This document shows positions 10,099 to 18,936 of a stretch of DNA of 64,000 bases, piece after piece; the stretch's first letter is position 1, and every line of letters starts with the position of its first letter. Position numbers and translations under genes: made by a program. Source of the DNA: Pseudomonas asplenii (GTDB lineage Bacteria > Pseudomonadota > Gammaproteobacteria > Pseudomonadales > Pseudomonadaceae); contig NZ_LT629777.1 of the NCBI RefSeq assembly GCF_900105475.1, positions 1,860,001 to 1,924,000 of the forward strand, given 5' to 3'. The notes beneath the pieces were generated by a model, which saw only the letters and a program-made list of their open reading frames with translations, was not told the DNA's origin and searched no databases.

Positions 10099-10322
10099 TG
10101 GTGACGCAGCAACCCGCTCCCGTGAGACCCGCCAAACCGCTCTACAGCAATGTCAGCCCGGCGGTACCTTCGCCCTGCGTGAGTCTTTGCCGGCTCGATG
10201 AGCAGAAAATTTGTATCGGCTGTTTTCGGCATGTCGAGGACATCCGCGAATGGCGATCGGCGGACGATGAGCGCCGGCGGGTGATCTGCGAGCGGGCCGG
10301 GGTGCGCAAGGCACAGGCCTGA
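10098..10322 (+). CDS. DUF1289 small cysteine-motif protein
   Basis: A 74-residue protein whose ATG overlaps the cyaY stop (TGATG), so it is probably translated by coupling. Cys27, Cys31, Cys39 and Cys42 (SPCVSLC and ICIGCFR) form the DUF1289 signature, a likely zinc or iron-sulfur binding knuckle. The conserved EIREW-type stretch follows (EDIREWRSADDERRR). The family has no established function. Coupling with the iron chaperone cyaY hints at a role in metal handling, which is inference only. Confidence 0.9.
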   Translation: MVTQQPAPVRPAKPLYSNVSPAVPSPCVSLCRLDEQKICIGCFRHVEDIREWRSADDERRRVICERAGVRKAQA

Positions 10323-10344
10323 GCAACGCGCTGTGGTTTGTGTA

Positions 10345-10430
10345 TTGGTGCTGCTGTGGTAGTGTCCGGCTATGCCCCACACTGAAGTGGGGAGTGAGAA
10401 CCCCGCCTTTCGTGGCGGGGTTTTGCTTTT
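10345..10430 (+). promoter_or_regulatory. Probable rnk leader attenuator
   Basis: Two hairpins lie just before rnk. The first is CCCCAC-N6-GTGGGG at 10375-10392. The second, CCCCGCC-N6-GGCGGGG at 10401-10420, is followed by TTTTGCTTTT and is a complete intrinsic terminator. The rnk ribosome-binding site (AAAAAAGGAG) starts about 10 nt later. Putative attenuator leaders upstream of rnk have been reported in gammaproteobacteria including Pseudomonas, which fits this layout. Alternatively it simply ends the cyaY transcript. Confidence 0.65.
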
Positions 10431-10461
10431 ATCGCGCAGAAAAAAGGAGTCTGCCTGGATC

Positions 10462-10875
10462 ATGAGCACCGCACCTTCCATCATTCTCACCCGCCTCGAC
10501 GTGCAGCGTCTGGAGCGCCTGATCGACAGCCTGGATGATTCACTGCCGGGTGTCGTCGCCTTGCAGGCCGAACTGGACCGCGCTGAAAGCGTCGTGGGGC
10601 ACGAAGAAGTGCCGGCCGGTGTCGTAACCATGAATTCCCGGGTGCATTGTCGCGAGGAAGGCAGCGGCAAGGATTACCGCCTGACCCTGGTCTACCCCCA
10701 GGACGCCAATGCCGACGAAGGCCGGATCTCGATCCTCGCGCCGGTTGGCAGCGCCTTGCTCGGCTTGCAGGTGGGCCAGCACATCAACTGGCCGGCGCCG
10801 GGCGGCAAGACCCTGAAGCTGGCTCTGCTCGAAGTGGAATACCAGCCCGAAGCCGCTGGCGACTATCACCTCTGA
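10462..10875 (+). CDS. rnk: Regulator of nucleoside diphosphate kinase Rnk
   Basis: A 137-residue protein started at MSTAPSIILTRLD, 14 nt after a purine-rich ribosome-binding site. It has a short N-terminal coiled coil (LDVQRLERLIDSL) and a GreA/GreB-like C-terminal domain (RLTLVYPQDAN, ISILAPVGSALLGLQVG). The Rnk coiled coil is too short to reach the RNA polymerase active site. In P. aeruginosa, Rnk influences Ndk levels and alginate production downstream of AlgQ; in E. coli it binds RNA polymerase. It converges on cyaA with a 6-bp gap. Confidence 0.95.
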   Translation: MSTAPSIILTRLDVQRLERLIDSLDDSLPGVVALQAELDRAESVVGHEEVPAGVVTMNSRVHCREEGSGKDYRLTLVYPQDANADEGRISILAPVGSALLGLQVGQHINWPAPGGKTLKLALLEVEYQPEAAGDYHL

Positions 10876-10881
10876 TCGGTT

Positions 10882-13728
10882 TCAGACCAGATCCAGCGCG
10901 ATATTCAGCGAGCTTTCCAGCTCGGCCTTGTAGCGCAGGTGCAGATTGGTTGATCCCACCCCTTCGCCGACCAGGCCGCTGAGGTCCAGGTCGGTGATAT
11001 AGCAGCGGTAGCGCTCGACCTCGCGCCGCTGGCCGACGATTTCCTGGGCGACCGCGATGTACAGCTGGTTGCCGTAGTCGAGTTCGGAAAATTCCCGCTG
11101 ATTGCAGTACAGGGTGACCTGGACTTCGTCCTGGCCGGTCTTGCCGACAATCGCCTGGACGTCGTAGAACGGCTTGTTCACGGGTGTTTGCGGCGCAGGC
11201 CGTGCCTCGACCCGCCGTGCCCGGCCGGGTGCCGAAGGCTGCAACTGGTAATACAGGGTATCCAGGGCCTTGGCGGGAGCTGAGGCGTCCATCGGCATCA
11301 AGGCTTCGCGACGGTAGAGGATCGACTGCAGGAAGCGTTGCAGCGGCACCAGCAGGCTCTGCTCGTCGTGGAACGGCAGGCGCTGTTGCCACAGGGCATT
11401 GAACTCATCCAGCACGTACAGATCGGCCTGGTCTTCGTTGATTCGGTAGAACACCTGCACGCACTCGGGCTGGCCCATCGGCAGGATCAGGGCCAGGTCG
11501 TGTTCTTCCATGGCACGCAGGTCCAGGTGCAACGGGCTATAGCTCGACCGGTCGGTGCTCAGGTAGTCGAGCAGCATCGACGTGCTGTCCAGGGCGATGT
11601 GGTTGACGTGGCCGGGTACCAGTTCCAGTGCGTGGTAATGCTGCTGGACCTGTACCAGATAACGATGGTTGAGGTTGCCCAGCAGCAGTTCCTGGACGGT
11701 GTTGAGCACTTCCTCGACGCGCTGGGCGATGAACTGTGCACGGTTGTGGCAGAAGCAGCGTACCCGTAGCCGGGGCATGTCGCGGCCCAGCGGCAGGTTG
11801 TTGAGGTAGTCTCGCAGGCAATCGAGCAGAGCATGTGGGCCGTCGTAGCGGTTGATCAGCACCTCGTTCCAGGTGTTGAGCGTAACCTGGTCGAGGGTCA
11901 GGACCAGGTTTTCCCGGACACCGGCATAACTCAGCGAGTCGGTGCGTTCGGTGGTCATCAGGATATTCAGGTCGCGGTGATGCTTGAGCGGGTCGACGCC
12001 GACATTCACCAGAATCAGTACCTCGCCCGGGATGCTGGGGCGCAGCAACTGTTCCTCGTCGACGCTGTTGAGCGGCAGGGCGATCACTTGCTGCAGGCTG
12101 CCGAGCAGGTTGAACAGTTCGAATTCGGTCAGGTCGCTGCTGCCGGGATGCAGGGCCAGGCGGGTGCTGCTGTCGATCACGCCGTTGCGATGGCACCAGG
12201 TGAGCAGTTCGAGCAGTTCGCGGCTGCGCTTGATCGGTGCGAAATGCTCCCACTCGTGGGCGCCCAGGCTGCCATTGTAGAGCGCCCAATGGGTCTGCCC
12301 CGGCTCCTTGCGGTTGGGTGACTGGACCAGGGTGAGGGTGTCTTCGGCCATGTCCGGGGCAATGCCGGGGTTGATGAATTCGATCTTGCCGGCCTTGCGC
12401 TCGAACGCTGCGTAGAGCCTGCGACCGAGCACGTTGAGGTCGCGTTTGTTGATCAGGCTGACGGCCTGTTCGGTACGGGCGAACTGGGTCAGGAAGCGGT
12501 AGCTGTGGTTGAGTTCGTTGACCAGCGCACGACGTTCGGCGCTGACCTGACGGACTTTCCACTGGCTGCGGCTGTCGAGCAGGGTCAGTTGTCGACGGTC
12601 CCAGCCCCATTCGCCGGCCAGGCGGATCAGCAGCAGGCGTTGCCAGCTGCTGTTGCGTGTATTGCCGCCCGTGAGCTTGCGGTTGACCTTGAGGTAAAGG
12701 CTGCGCCGCACCAGCTCCAGGCGATCCGGTTCGTTGCGGGCCTTGAGGTATTCCTCGATCCGCCGGTAGACCACCATGTACGGGTCCAACTCGTCGAGGT
12801 CGAGCCGGTTGGCGAACACTGCCTGCTTGAACCGCAGGCTCAGGCATTCGACCTGGGGATGTTCGCTGGCATAGACCTCGGTCAGCAGCAGTTTGAGCAC
12901 TGACTTGTAGGGTGATTCGATACCTTTGAACAGTTGCCAGAGCCCGGCGCCGATGAACTCTCCCGGTGGAATGTGCGCGAGGTGGCCCAGATCCAGGCAT
13001 TCATCCGCGCGGATGAACCGTTTGGACAGCAATGTATGGGTGTACTGGTCGTAGCGCGGCTCTTCGTACACCGGCACCAGCCACCACAGAGGTGTGCGTC
13101 CGGCGAGCCAGATGGCGGTGCGGTAGAACTCGTCCAGCAGCAGGTAGTGCTGGGTGGTGCCGCAGTCTTCCGAACTCAGTTGTGCGTCGCGCTCGCCACG
13201 GACGAAGCGGGCCGGGTCGATCAGGAAGAAGTGGGCTTCGGCGCCCTGGCTGGCCGCCCAGGCTTCGAGCAACTGGCATTTCTTGCGCAGTTCGGCCAAC
13301 TCGCCCTGGCTCAGATCGCTGGCATGGCAGACCCAGAAGTCCATGTCGCTCTGATCGGCCTGGGCCAGGGTACCCAGGCTGCCCATCAGGAACAGCCCGT
13401 GGATCGGACGGGGCAGGCTGGCAGGGCGGGTCTTGTAGGAAAACGAGCGAGTCAGACGCTGGGCTTCGGCCAGGGCCGAATCGTTCGGTTCGTAGTTCGA
13501 CAGGCCGGCCGGTGTGCTGCCCGAGACGTAGCCGGGCAGCAGCGGATGATTGACATGGAAAAACAGCGGCAGCACGTTCAGCACCACCTGCTGGCGTGGC
13601 GACAGGCCTTCCAGCGCCCGCGCGAGGCGGCCCTGATTGAGCTTCAGGAAGCGCGAGCGCAACTGGTTGAGCACCTGGCGGTCGATGCCCTCGTCCAGGT
13701 TCGGGCGTATTTCGTGGGTGCGCGTCAT
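10882..13728 (-). CDS. cyaA: Class I adenylate cyclase
   Basis: A 948-residue enterobacterial-type (class I) cyclase making cAMP from ATP. The N-terminal nucleotidyltransferase-like catalytic domain has GSLGT (residues 116-120) and the metal-binding pair Asp128/Asp130 in SDMDFWV. The C-terminal half is the regulatory region that in enterobacteria responds to the glucose phosphotransferase system. Full length is intact. In pseudomonads cAMP acts through Vfr/Crp; CyaA is the minor cyclase in P. aeruginosa beside CyaB. It has its own promoter region (13729-13895) and converges on rnk. Confidence 0.97.
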   Translation of the reverse strand: MTRTHEIRPNLDEGIDRQVLNQLRSRFLKLNQGRLARALEGLSPRQQVVLNVLPLFFHVNHPLLPGYVSGSTPAGLSNYEPNDSALAEAQRLTRSFSYKTRPASLPRPIHGLFLMGSLGTLAQADQSDMDFWVCHASDLSQGELAELRKKCQLLEAWAASQGAEAHFFLIDPARFVRGERDAQLSSEDCGTTQHYLLLDEFYRTAIWLAGRTPLWWLVPVYEEPRYDQYTHTLLSKRFIRADECLDLGHLAHIPPGEFIGAGLWQLFKGIESPYKSVLKLLLTEVYASEHPQVECLSLRFKQAVFANRLDLDELDPYMVVYRRIEEYLKARNEPDRLELVRRSLYLKVNRKLTGGNTRNSSWQRLLLIRLAGEWGWDRRQLTLLDSRSQWKVRQVSAERRALVNELNHSYRFLTQFARTEQAVSLINKRDLNVLGRRLYAAFERKAGKIEFINPGIAPDMAEDTLTLVQSPNRKEPGQTHWALYNGSLGAHEWEHFAPIKRSRELLELLTWCHRNGVIDSSTRLALHPGSSDLTEFELFNLLGSLQQVIALPLNSVDEEQLLRPSIPGEVLILVNVGVDPLKHHRDLNILMTTERTDSLSYAGVRENLVLTLDQVTLNTWNEVLINRYDGPHALLDCLRDYLNNLPLGRDMPRLRVRCFCHNRAQFIAQRVEEVLNTVQELLLGNLNHRYLVQVQQHYHALELVPGHVNHIALDSTSMLLDYLSTDRSSYSPLHLDLRAMEEHDLALILPMGQPECVQVFYRINEDQADLYVLDEFNALWQQRLPFHDEQSLLVPLQRFLQSILYRREALMPMDASAPAKALDTLYYQLQPSAPGRARRVEARPAPQTPVNKPFYDVQAIVGKTGQDEVQVTLYCNQREFSELDYGNQLYIAVAQEIVGQRREVERYRCYITDLDLSGLVGEGVGSTNLHLRYKAELESSLNIALDLV

Positions 13729-13849
13729 CGGCTTGCGGCGCTCGACAGTAGGAAATATCTGAAGAATGGCAGTTTACAGGCTAAGCGTGCGCCGCTTTAA
13801 GCTGAATTTGTCGATGGCTTTCAGATGGCCCGATCACCCGCCACAACGG

Positions 13850-13885
13850 GCCCGCGCAGTCCGTGCAGCAAAGGACCGCGTGGGC
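13850..13885. terminator. GC-rich inverted repeat downstream of the TIGR02647 gene
   Basis: Arms 13850-13862 and 13873-13885 match at 11 of 13 positions (GCCCGCGCAGTCC with GGACCGCGTGGGC). There is no T-run, so it may be a weak or Rho-assisted 3' end for the minus-strand gene at 13896. Confidence 0.4.
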
Positions 13886-13895
13886 AGGGAGCGGT

Positions 13896-14141
13896 TCAGG
13901 CGGCTTCTTTGACGTTCAGGATGGTCAGCAGGCCCTGGGCATGTTCGGCGGCATCGCGGCCCAGGCTGGTCAGGTAGCCGCCATCGACCTGGGTGATCAG
14001 TTCCTTGTCGAATAGGCGTTGGGCGGCGGCAATGGCGGATGGGGCGGCAGTCTGATGAATTTTCAGGCCCTCCTGGGAACTCCCCAGGTTGAACAGTGCA
14101 AGGATTTCCAGTTCGGCAACCAACTCAGGGGTATACGACAT
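13896..14141 (-). CDS. TIGR02647 family protein
   Basis: An 81-residue protein (MSYTPELVAELEIL...). Its layout looks like a compact winged-helix: helical LVAELEILALFNL, then AAAQRLFDKELITQVDGGYLTSLGRDAAEHA, where a GGYLT hairpin would be the wing. The family is confined to gammaproteobacteria and has no assigned function. A DNA-binding role is inferred only from the fold-like pattern. It stands alone, 108 bp from the next gene. Confidence 0.85.
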   Translation of the reverse strand: MSYTPELVAELEILALFNLGSSQEGLKIHQTAAPSAIAAAQRLFDKELITQVDGGYLTSLGRDAAEHAQGLLTILNVKEAA

Positions 14142-14249
14142 AAGGACTCCAGACTTTCAGAAATTATTATCGAGCGACAGCACCACTAAGGTGATCCCAC
14201 TTGCGCGGCCTGTCCAGTGCCGAGGCGTTTTCAGTGTAGACGGCAGAAC

Positions 14250-14534
14250 TCACTCTTTCTCGGGTGGCAGTTCCGGCAGCGCCCGCAGGGCCGCTTCGTA
14301 CCATTCGCCATCGAATGGACGGTCGTCGTCGAGCATCGCATCGATCTCCACTGCCAGCACATGGGCCATCAGGTTGAGAATCTCGTCGCGCTCGTAGCCG
14401 ACCAGGGTCAGTTTGTTGAACGTGGCCTTGGCCGCTGGCGGGTTGTCGCTTTCGATCTGGTTTTCGATGGCCTGGACCAGGGTGGTCTCGGCGAACGCTT
14501 CGTCGTCGTTGTCGATATCGCTTGGCTCGCTCAT
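14250..14534 (-). CDS. Conserved acidic hypothetical protein
   Basis: A 94-residue acidic protein. The first 30 residues are rich in Asp/Glu (MSEPSDIDNDDEAFAETTLVQ), the middle is helical (AAKATFNKLTLVGYERDEILNLMAHVLAVEID), and the tail is acidic/proline-rich (LPELPPEKE). I do not recognise a named domain. Similar small proteins occur at this position in other Pseudomonas genomes as far as I recall. AGGAGCC lies before the ATG. It is divergent from the GST gene. Confidence 0.85.
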   Translation of the reverse strand: MSEPSDIDNDDEAFAETTLVQAIENQIESDNPPAAKATFNKLTLVGYERDEILNLMAHVLAVEIDAMLDDDRPFDGEWYEAALRALPELPPEKE

Positions 14535-14657
14535 GGCAGGCTCCTTGGGGAAAGGTCACCAGTTTACCTGCATTGGCCGGGTTGATGCTGCTGGTCAATT
14601 TTTACCCTGTGCACTATAACTGCGTGCGCCAACCCCGCACGGCCTGGAGGCTCTTTG

Positions 14658-15317
14658 ATGCTCAAGCTTTATGGATTTTCGGTCAGCAACTACTACAACA
14701 TGGTCAAGCTGGCCTTGCTCGAAAAGGGCCTGCCCTTCGAGGAAGTACTGTTCTACCCCGGGCAGACCCCGCAGACCCTGGCGATCAGCCCGCGCGGGAA
14801 GGTTCCGGTATTGGCTGTGGAACAGGGCTTCATCCACGAAACCAGTGTGATCCTCGAATACCTCGAGAGCACTCAGGGCGGCAAGCCGCTGTTGCCCCAG
14901 GAGCCGTTTCAGCGGGCTCAGGTGCTGGCGCTGGCCAGGGAGATCGAGCTGTACATCGAGCTGCCGGCGCGCACCTGCTTTGCCGAAGCGTTTTTCGGCA
15001 TGTCGGTGCCGCAAGCGATCAAGGACAAGGCCCGCGACGAATTGCTGCTGGGTTTTGCCTCGCTCAAGCGTCATGGCAAGTTTGCCCCTTATGTGGCAGG
15101 CAGCGAGTTCAGCGTGGCGGATCTGTATTTCCTCTACAGCGTCGACGTGGCCTGTGAGGTGGGTACGAAGTTGCTCGGGATCGATCTGCTGGCCGAGATG
15201 CCGGAGGCGAAGGCTCTGTTGGCGCAATTGCAGCAGATGGACCATGCCAAGCGCATCGCGGCTGACAAGGCTGCGGTGATGCCGGGGTTCCTGGCGATGA
15301 TTGCGGCGAAGAAGTAG
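14658..15317 (+). CDS. Glutathione S-transferase family protein
   Basis: The 219-residue protein has an N-terminal thioredoxin-like domain starting MLKLYGFSVSNYYNM, with the cis-Pro motif GKVPVLAVE and the glutathione-contact ETSVILEYLE, then an all-alpha C-terminal domain with FSVADLYFLYSVD, the N-capping-type motif. The ATG at 14658 is chosen because GGAGG lies 7 nt upstream; a TTG three bases earlier is less likely. Substrate is unknown. It is not obviously linked to its divergent neighbour or to argH. Confidence 0.92.
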   Translation: MLKLYGFSVSNYYNMVKLALLEKGLPFEEVLFYPGQTPQTLAISPRGKVPVLAVEQGFIHETSVILEYLESTQGGKPLLPQEPFQRAQVLALAREIELYIELPARTCFAEAFFGMSVPQAIKDKARDELLLGFASLKRHGKFAPYVAGSEFSVADLYFLYSVDVACEVGTKLLGIDLLAEMPEAKALLAQLQQMDHAKRIAADKAAVMPGFLAMIAAKK

Positions 15318-15382
15318 TTTGCTGGCGTCCTGGCGGACGCTATCGCCAGCCAGGCCGCTGACCACAGGTTGACTCGGCGTTG

Positions 15383-15411
15383 CCAGGGCCTGTGGCAACC
15401 ACAGGCCCTGG
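15383..15411. repeat. Perfect 13-bp inverted repeat at the argH 3' end
   Basis: CCAGGGCCTGTGG at 15383-15395 and CCACAGGCCCTGG at 15399-15411 pair perfectly around a 3-base loop, 6 bp beyond the argH stop codon and between convergent GST and argH. No T-run follows on either strand. It could act as a terminator-like hairpin or transcript stabiliser for both genes. A second, 6-bp hairpin (GCGTCC/GGACGC) lies at 15325-15340. Confidence 0.7.
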
Positions 15412-15417
15412 TGGGCG

Positions 15418-16812
15418 TCAGCGGCTGGCGAGCAGTGCCTTGCCGCGGGCGACCGCTGCCTTGACCTGGGCAGGCGCGGTACCGCCGATATGGTCGCGGG
15501 CATTGACCGAGCCTTCCAGGGTCAGCACCGCGAACACGTCCTGCTCGATCTGGTCGCTGAACTGGCGCAGCTCTTCCAGGCTCATTTCCGCCAGGTCCTT
15601 GCCGGTTTCCACGCCGTACTTCACGGCATGGCCGACGATCTCGTGGCAGTCACGGAACGGCAGGCCGCGGCGCACCAGGTAATCCGCCAGGTCGGTCGCA
15701 GTGGAGAAGCCGCGCAGGGCCGCTTCGCGCATCACCGCGTGCTTGGGCTTGATCGCCGGGATCATGTCGGCGAATGCTCGCAGCGAATCGCGCAGGGTGT
15801 CGGCGGCGTCGAACAGCGGTTCCTTGTCTTCCTGGTTGTCCTTGTTGTAGGCCAGCGGCTGGCCTTTCATCAGGGTCAGCAGGCCGGTCAGCGAGCCGAA
15901 TACCCGGCCGGCCTTGCCGCGCACCAGCTCCGGCACATCGGGGTTCTTCTTCTGGGGCATGATCGAGCTGCCGGTGCAGAACCGGTCGGGCAGGTCGATG
16001 AACTGGAACTGCGCGCTGGTCCACAGCACCAGCTCTTCGGAGAAGCGCGACAGGTGCATCATCGCGATGCTGGCCGCCGAGCAGAATTCGATGGCGAAAT
16101 CGCGATCCGAGACGTTGTCCAGGGAGTTGCCGCCCACAGCCTCGAAGCCCAGCAACTGCGCGGTGTACTCGCGGTCGATCGGGTAAGTGGTGCCTGCCAG
16201 CGCGGCGCTGCCCAGAGGCATGCGATTGGTGCGCTTGCGGCAGTCGACCAGGCGCTCGTAGTCACGGCTGAGCATTTCGAACCAGGCCAGCAGATGGTGG
16301 CCGAAGGTTACCGGCTGGGCGGTCTGCAGGTGGGTGAAACCGGGCATGATGCTGCCGGCTTCGCGCTCGGCCTGTTCCAGCAGACCTTGCTGCAGACGGG
16401 TGATTTCCGCCAGGATCAGGTCGATCTCGTCCCGCAGCCACAGGCGGATGTCGGTGGCAACCTGGTCGTTGCGGCTACGCCCGGTGTGCAGCTTCTTGCC
16501 GGTGATGCCGATGCGATCGGTCAGACGCGCCTCGATGTTCATGTGCACGTCTTCCAGGTCCACGCGCCAGTCGAAGTTGCCGGCCTCGATTTCGCCCTGG
16601 AGGGTAGTCAGTCCGTCGATGATGCTGTCGCGCTCGGCATCGGTCAGTACGCCGACCTTGGCCAGCATCGTGGCGTGGGCGATCGAGCCCATGATGTCGT
16701 GGCGGTAGAGGCGCTGGTCGAACGTGACGGAGGCGGTGAAGCGGGCAACGAAGGCGTCGACCGGCTCACTGAAACGGCCGCCCCAGGACTGATTGGTCTT
16801 GTCGGTGCTCAT
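15418..16812 (-). CDS. argH: Argininosuccinate lyase
   Basis: ArgH cleaves argininosuccinate to arginine and fumarate, the last step of arginine synthesis. The 464-residue protein is full length. It has the superfamily signature [11 protein letters not shown] at 281-291 with catalytic Ser283, the [12 protein letters not shown] motif near 110-121, and His161 in [10 protein letters not shown]. It is divergent from algZ, the conserved Pseudomonas arrangement. Confidence 0.98.
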   Translation of the reverse strand: MSTDKTNQSWGGRFSEPVDAFVARFTASVTFDQRLYRHDIMGSIAHATMLAKVGVLTDAERDSIIDGLTTLQGEIEAGNFDWRVDLEDVHMNIEARLTDRIGITGKKLHTGRSRNDQVATDIRLWLRDEIDLILAEITRLQQGLLEQAEREAGSIMPGFTHLQTAQPVTFGHHLLAWFEMLSRDYERLVDCRKRTNRMPLGSAALAGTTYPIDREYTAQLLGFEAVGGNSLDNVSDRDFAIEFCSAASIAMMHLSRFSEELVLWTSAQFQFIDLPDRFCTGSSIMPQKKNPDVPELVRGKAGRVFGSLTGLLTLMKGQPLAYNKDNQEDKEPLFDAADTLRDSLRAFADMIPAIKPKHAVMREAALRGFSTATDLADYLVRRGLPFRDCHEIVGHAVKYGVETGKDLAEMSLEELRQFSDQIEQDVFAVLTLEGSVNARDHIGGTAPAQVKAAVARGKALLASR

Positions 16813-16972
16813 GAATTCGCTCGTGATCTGCTGAAGATGGATTGCCGGAAAAATCGTTGCCGATCATAGCAGGGTTGCTCCGGCTGGGGCTGACGGCGGT
16901 CGTGCGGTTTTTATTTCGACCGAATCGGTCGCATGGCTTGTCGCCGACAGCACAGACGTTGACACTGGGGGC

Positions 16973-18055
16973 ATGCCAACCTCCCGAACGAACACCGGGC
17001 GTGATGCGTCCGTGACACCGGAATTCTTCCTCCCGGAGCTCTGCCTGCCAGAAGCGCTGCTGGTGCTGGTGGTATTGGCTGAGCTGTTGGTGATGGTGCT
17101 GGTGCTCAGCGAACCGATGCCCGCCGGTTTCGATTGGGTGCGCCTGGCCCTGACGTCGCTGTACGTGCAGTGGATCGTGCTGGTGTCGGCGGCGGTGTTG
17201 TGCGCTACCCGGGGCAGGCTGGCGCGCTTGCAGCCAGGGGTAGCCGGTGCATTATGTTGCGCTCTGGTGGTCGGTCTGACGCTGATCTGCACCGCCCTGA
17301 CCGAGTACTTTTCTCTCGTCACCAGCCAGGTCGACAGCGGCAGTCCTGGCCGTTACCTGCGCCATGCGCTGATCAGTCTCATCATGTCGGCGCTGATGCT
17401 GCGCTACTTTTATCTGCAGAGTCAGTGGCGGCGCCAGCAACAGGCCGAGTTGCAGGCGCGGTTGGAGGCCCTGCAGGCAAGGATACGCCCGCACTTTCTG
17501 TTCAACAGCCTCAACAGCATTGCCAGCCTGGTGGCGAGCGATCCGCGCCAGGCCGAGCAGGCGGTGCTGGATCTGTCCGATCTGTTCCGGGCCAGCCTGG
17601 CCAAGCCGGGAAACCTGGTGACCTGGCGTGAGGAACTGGAATTAGCGCAACGATATTTGTCGATCGAACGCTATCGTCTTGGCAACCGTCTACAGTTGGA
17701 CTGGAGGGTAGGCACCATTCCGGACGATTTGCCGATCCCGCAGCTGACCTTGCAACCTTTGCTTGAAAACGCTCTGATCCATGGCATCGCTCCGCGTGTC
17801 GAAGGTGGGGTGGTCAGAGTTGAAGCCGACTATGAAGAGGGAGAGTTCGTATTGTGTATCAGCAATCCCTATGACGACGCCGCCGTGCGGCAGGCGTCCA
17901 CCGGTACTCACTTGGCGCTGGTGAACATTGGTGCCCGACTTACGGCACTTTTTGGGCCTCGCGCTAGTCTTAGCGTGGACCGCCGTGACGGACGTCACTT
18001 CACTTGTCTACGCTATCCTTGTCCGAGACTCACGCAGGAATCCAGCGCAATATGA
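16973..18055 (+). CDS. algZ: AlgZ/FimS sensor of the alginate/twitching two-component system (LytS-type)
   Basis: A 360-residue inner-membrane protein with about four to six hydrophobic segments in the first 150 residues, then a HisKA-like HPK8 region, RPHFLFNSLNSIAS, with His174. The following NxxxN-type ATPase (LLENALIHGI, then VNIGARLTALFG) is short, as in LytS/YehU sensors. In P. aeruginosa AlgZ/FimS acts on AlgR to control type IV pili and virulence. Its stop overlaps the algR ATG by 4 bp. The start at 16973 follows GGGGGC closely, and a downstream GTG at 17012 is possible. Confidence 0.95.
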   Translation: MPTSRTNTGRDASVTPEFFLPELCLPEALLVLVVLAELLVMVLVLSEPMPAGFDWVRLALTSLYVQWIVLVSAAVLCATRGRLARLQPGVAGALCCALVVGLTLICTALTEYFSLVTSQVDSGSPGRYLRHALISLIMSALMLRYFYLQSQWRRQQQAELQARLEALQARIRPHFLFNSLNSIASLVASDPRQAEQAVLDLSDLFRASLAKPGNLVTWREELELAQRYLSIERYRLGNRLQLDWRVGTIPDDLPIPQLTLQPLLENALIHGIAPRVEGGVVRVEADYEEGEFVLCISNPYDDAAVRQASTGTHLALVNIGARLTALFGPRASLSVDRRDGRHFTCLRYPCPRLTQESSAI

Positions 18056-18798
18056 ATGTCCTGATCGTTGATGACGAACCCCTGGCCCGCGAACGCCTGA
18101 CCCGACTGGTGGGCGAACTCGAGGGTTACACTGTACTGGAGCCCAGCGCCAGCAATGGCGAAGAGGCATTGGCCCTGATCGACAGCCTCAAGCCGGATGT
18201 CGTTCTGCTCGATATCCGCATGCCCGGCCTGGACGGCCTGCAGGTGGCCGCGCGCTTGTGTGAACGCGAGACGCCGCCGGCTGTGGTGTTCTGCACCGCC
18301 CACGACGAGTTTGCCCTGGAAGCCTTCCAGGTCAGCGCCGTGGGCTATCTGGTCAAACCGGTGCGCCCCGAGCATCTGCTCGAAGCCTTGAAGAAGGCCG
18401 AGCGGCCCAACCGTGTGCAGTTGGCTGCGTTGACCCGGCCGGCGGCGGAAAGCGGTACCGGGCCCCGTACTCATATCAGTGCGCGGACCCGCAAAGGTAT
18501 CGAGTTGATCCCCATCGGCCAGGTGATCTATTTCATCGCAGACCACAAGTACGTGACTCTGCGCCATGAAGGCGGTGAAGTGCTGCTCGACGAGCCGCTG
18601 AAGGCCCTGGAAGACGAATTCGGCGAGCGTTTCGTGCGTATCCACCGCAATGCGCTGGTGGCCCGCGAACGTATCGAGCGTCTGCAACGCACGCCCCTGG
18701 GACATTTCCAACTGTTCCTCAAGGGGCTCAACGGTGATGCGTTGATCGTCAGCCGACGGCATGTCGCCGGGGTGCGCAAGATGATGCAACAGCTTTAA
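18052..18798 (+). CDS. algR: LytTR-family response regulator AlgR
   Basis: The 248-residue protein has a receiver domain with phosphoacceptor Asp54 (VLLDIRMPG), acidic pair Asp7/Asp8 (VDDEP) and conserved Lys in LVKPVRP, then a LytTR DNA-binding domain (IYFIADHKYVTL to ISRRHVAGVR). AlgR activates algD, the fimU pilin cluster and other virulence genes in P. aeruginosa. The start at 18052 overlaps algZ by 4 bp (ATGA), so sensor and regulator are translationally coupled. An upstream in-frame start would lie inside algZ. Confidence 0.97.
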   Translation: MNVLIVDDEPLARERLTRLVGELEGYTVLEPSASNGEEALALIDSLKPDVVLLDIRMPGLDGLQVAARLCERETPPAVVFCTAHDEFALEAFQVSAVGYLVKPVRPEHLLEALKKAERPNRVQLAALTRPAAESGTGPRTHISARTRKGIELIPIGQVIYFIADHKYVTLRHEGGEVLLDEPLKALEDEFGERFVRIHRNALVARERIERLQRTPLGHFQLFLKGLNGDALIVSRRHVAGVRKMMQQL

Positions 18799-18936
18799 CC
18801 CGGGGCTTGCAATGGGCCCCGCGGTTCATTCTTCCGCTGTTGCTGGCCAGGGAGGCTGCGCAGTTCCTGACACAAATCAAAGCTGGCCGGGCTGAACTGT
18901 TATTATCTGCCGTATCTATTCAGTACGGACCGATCC

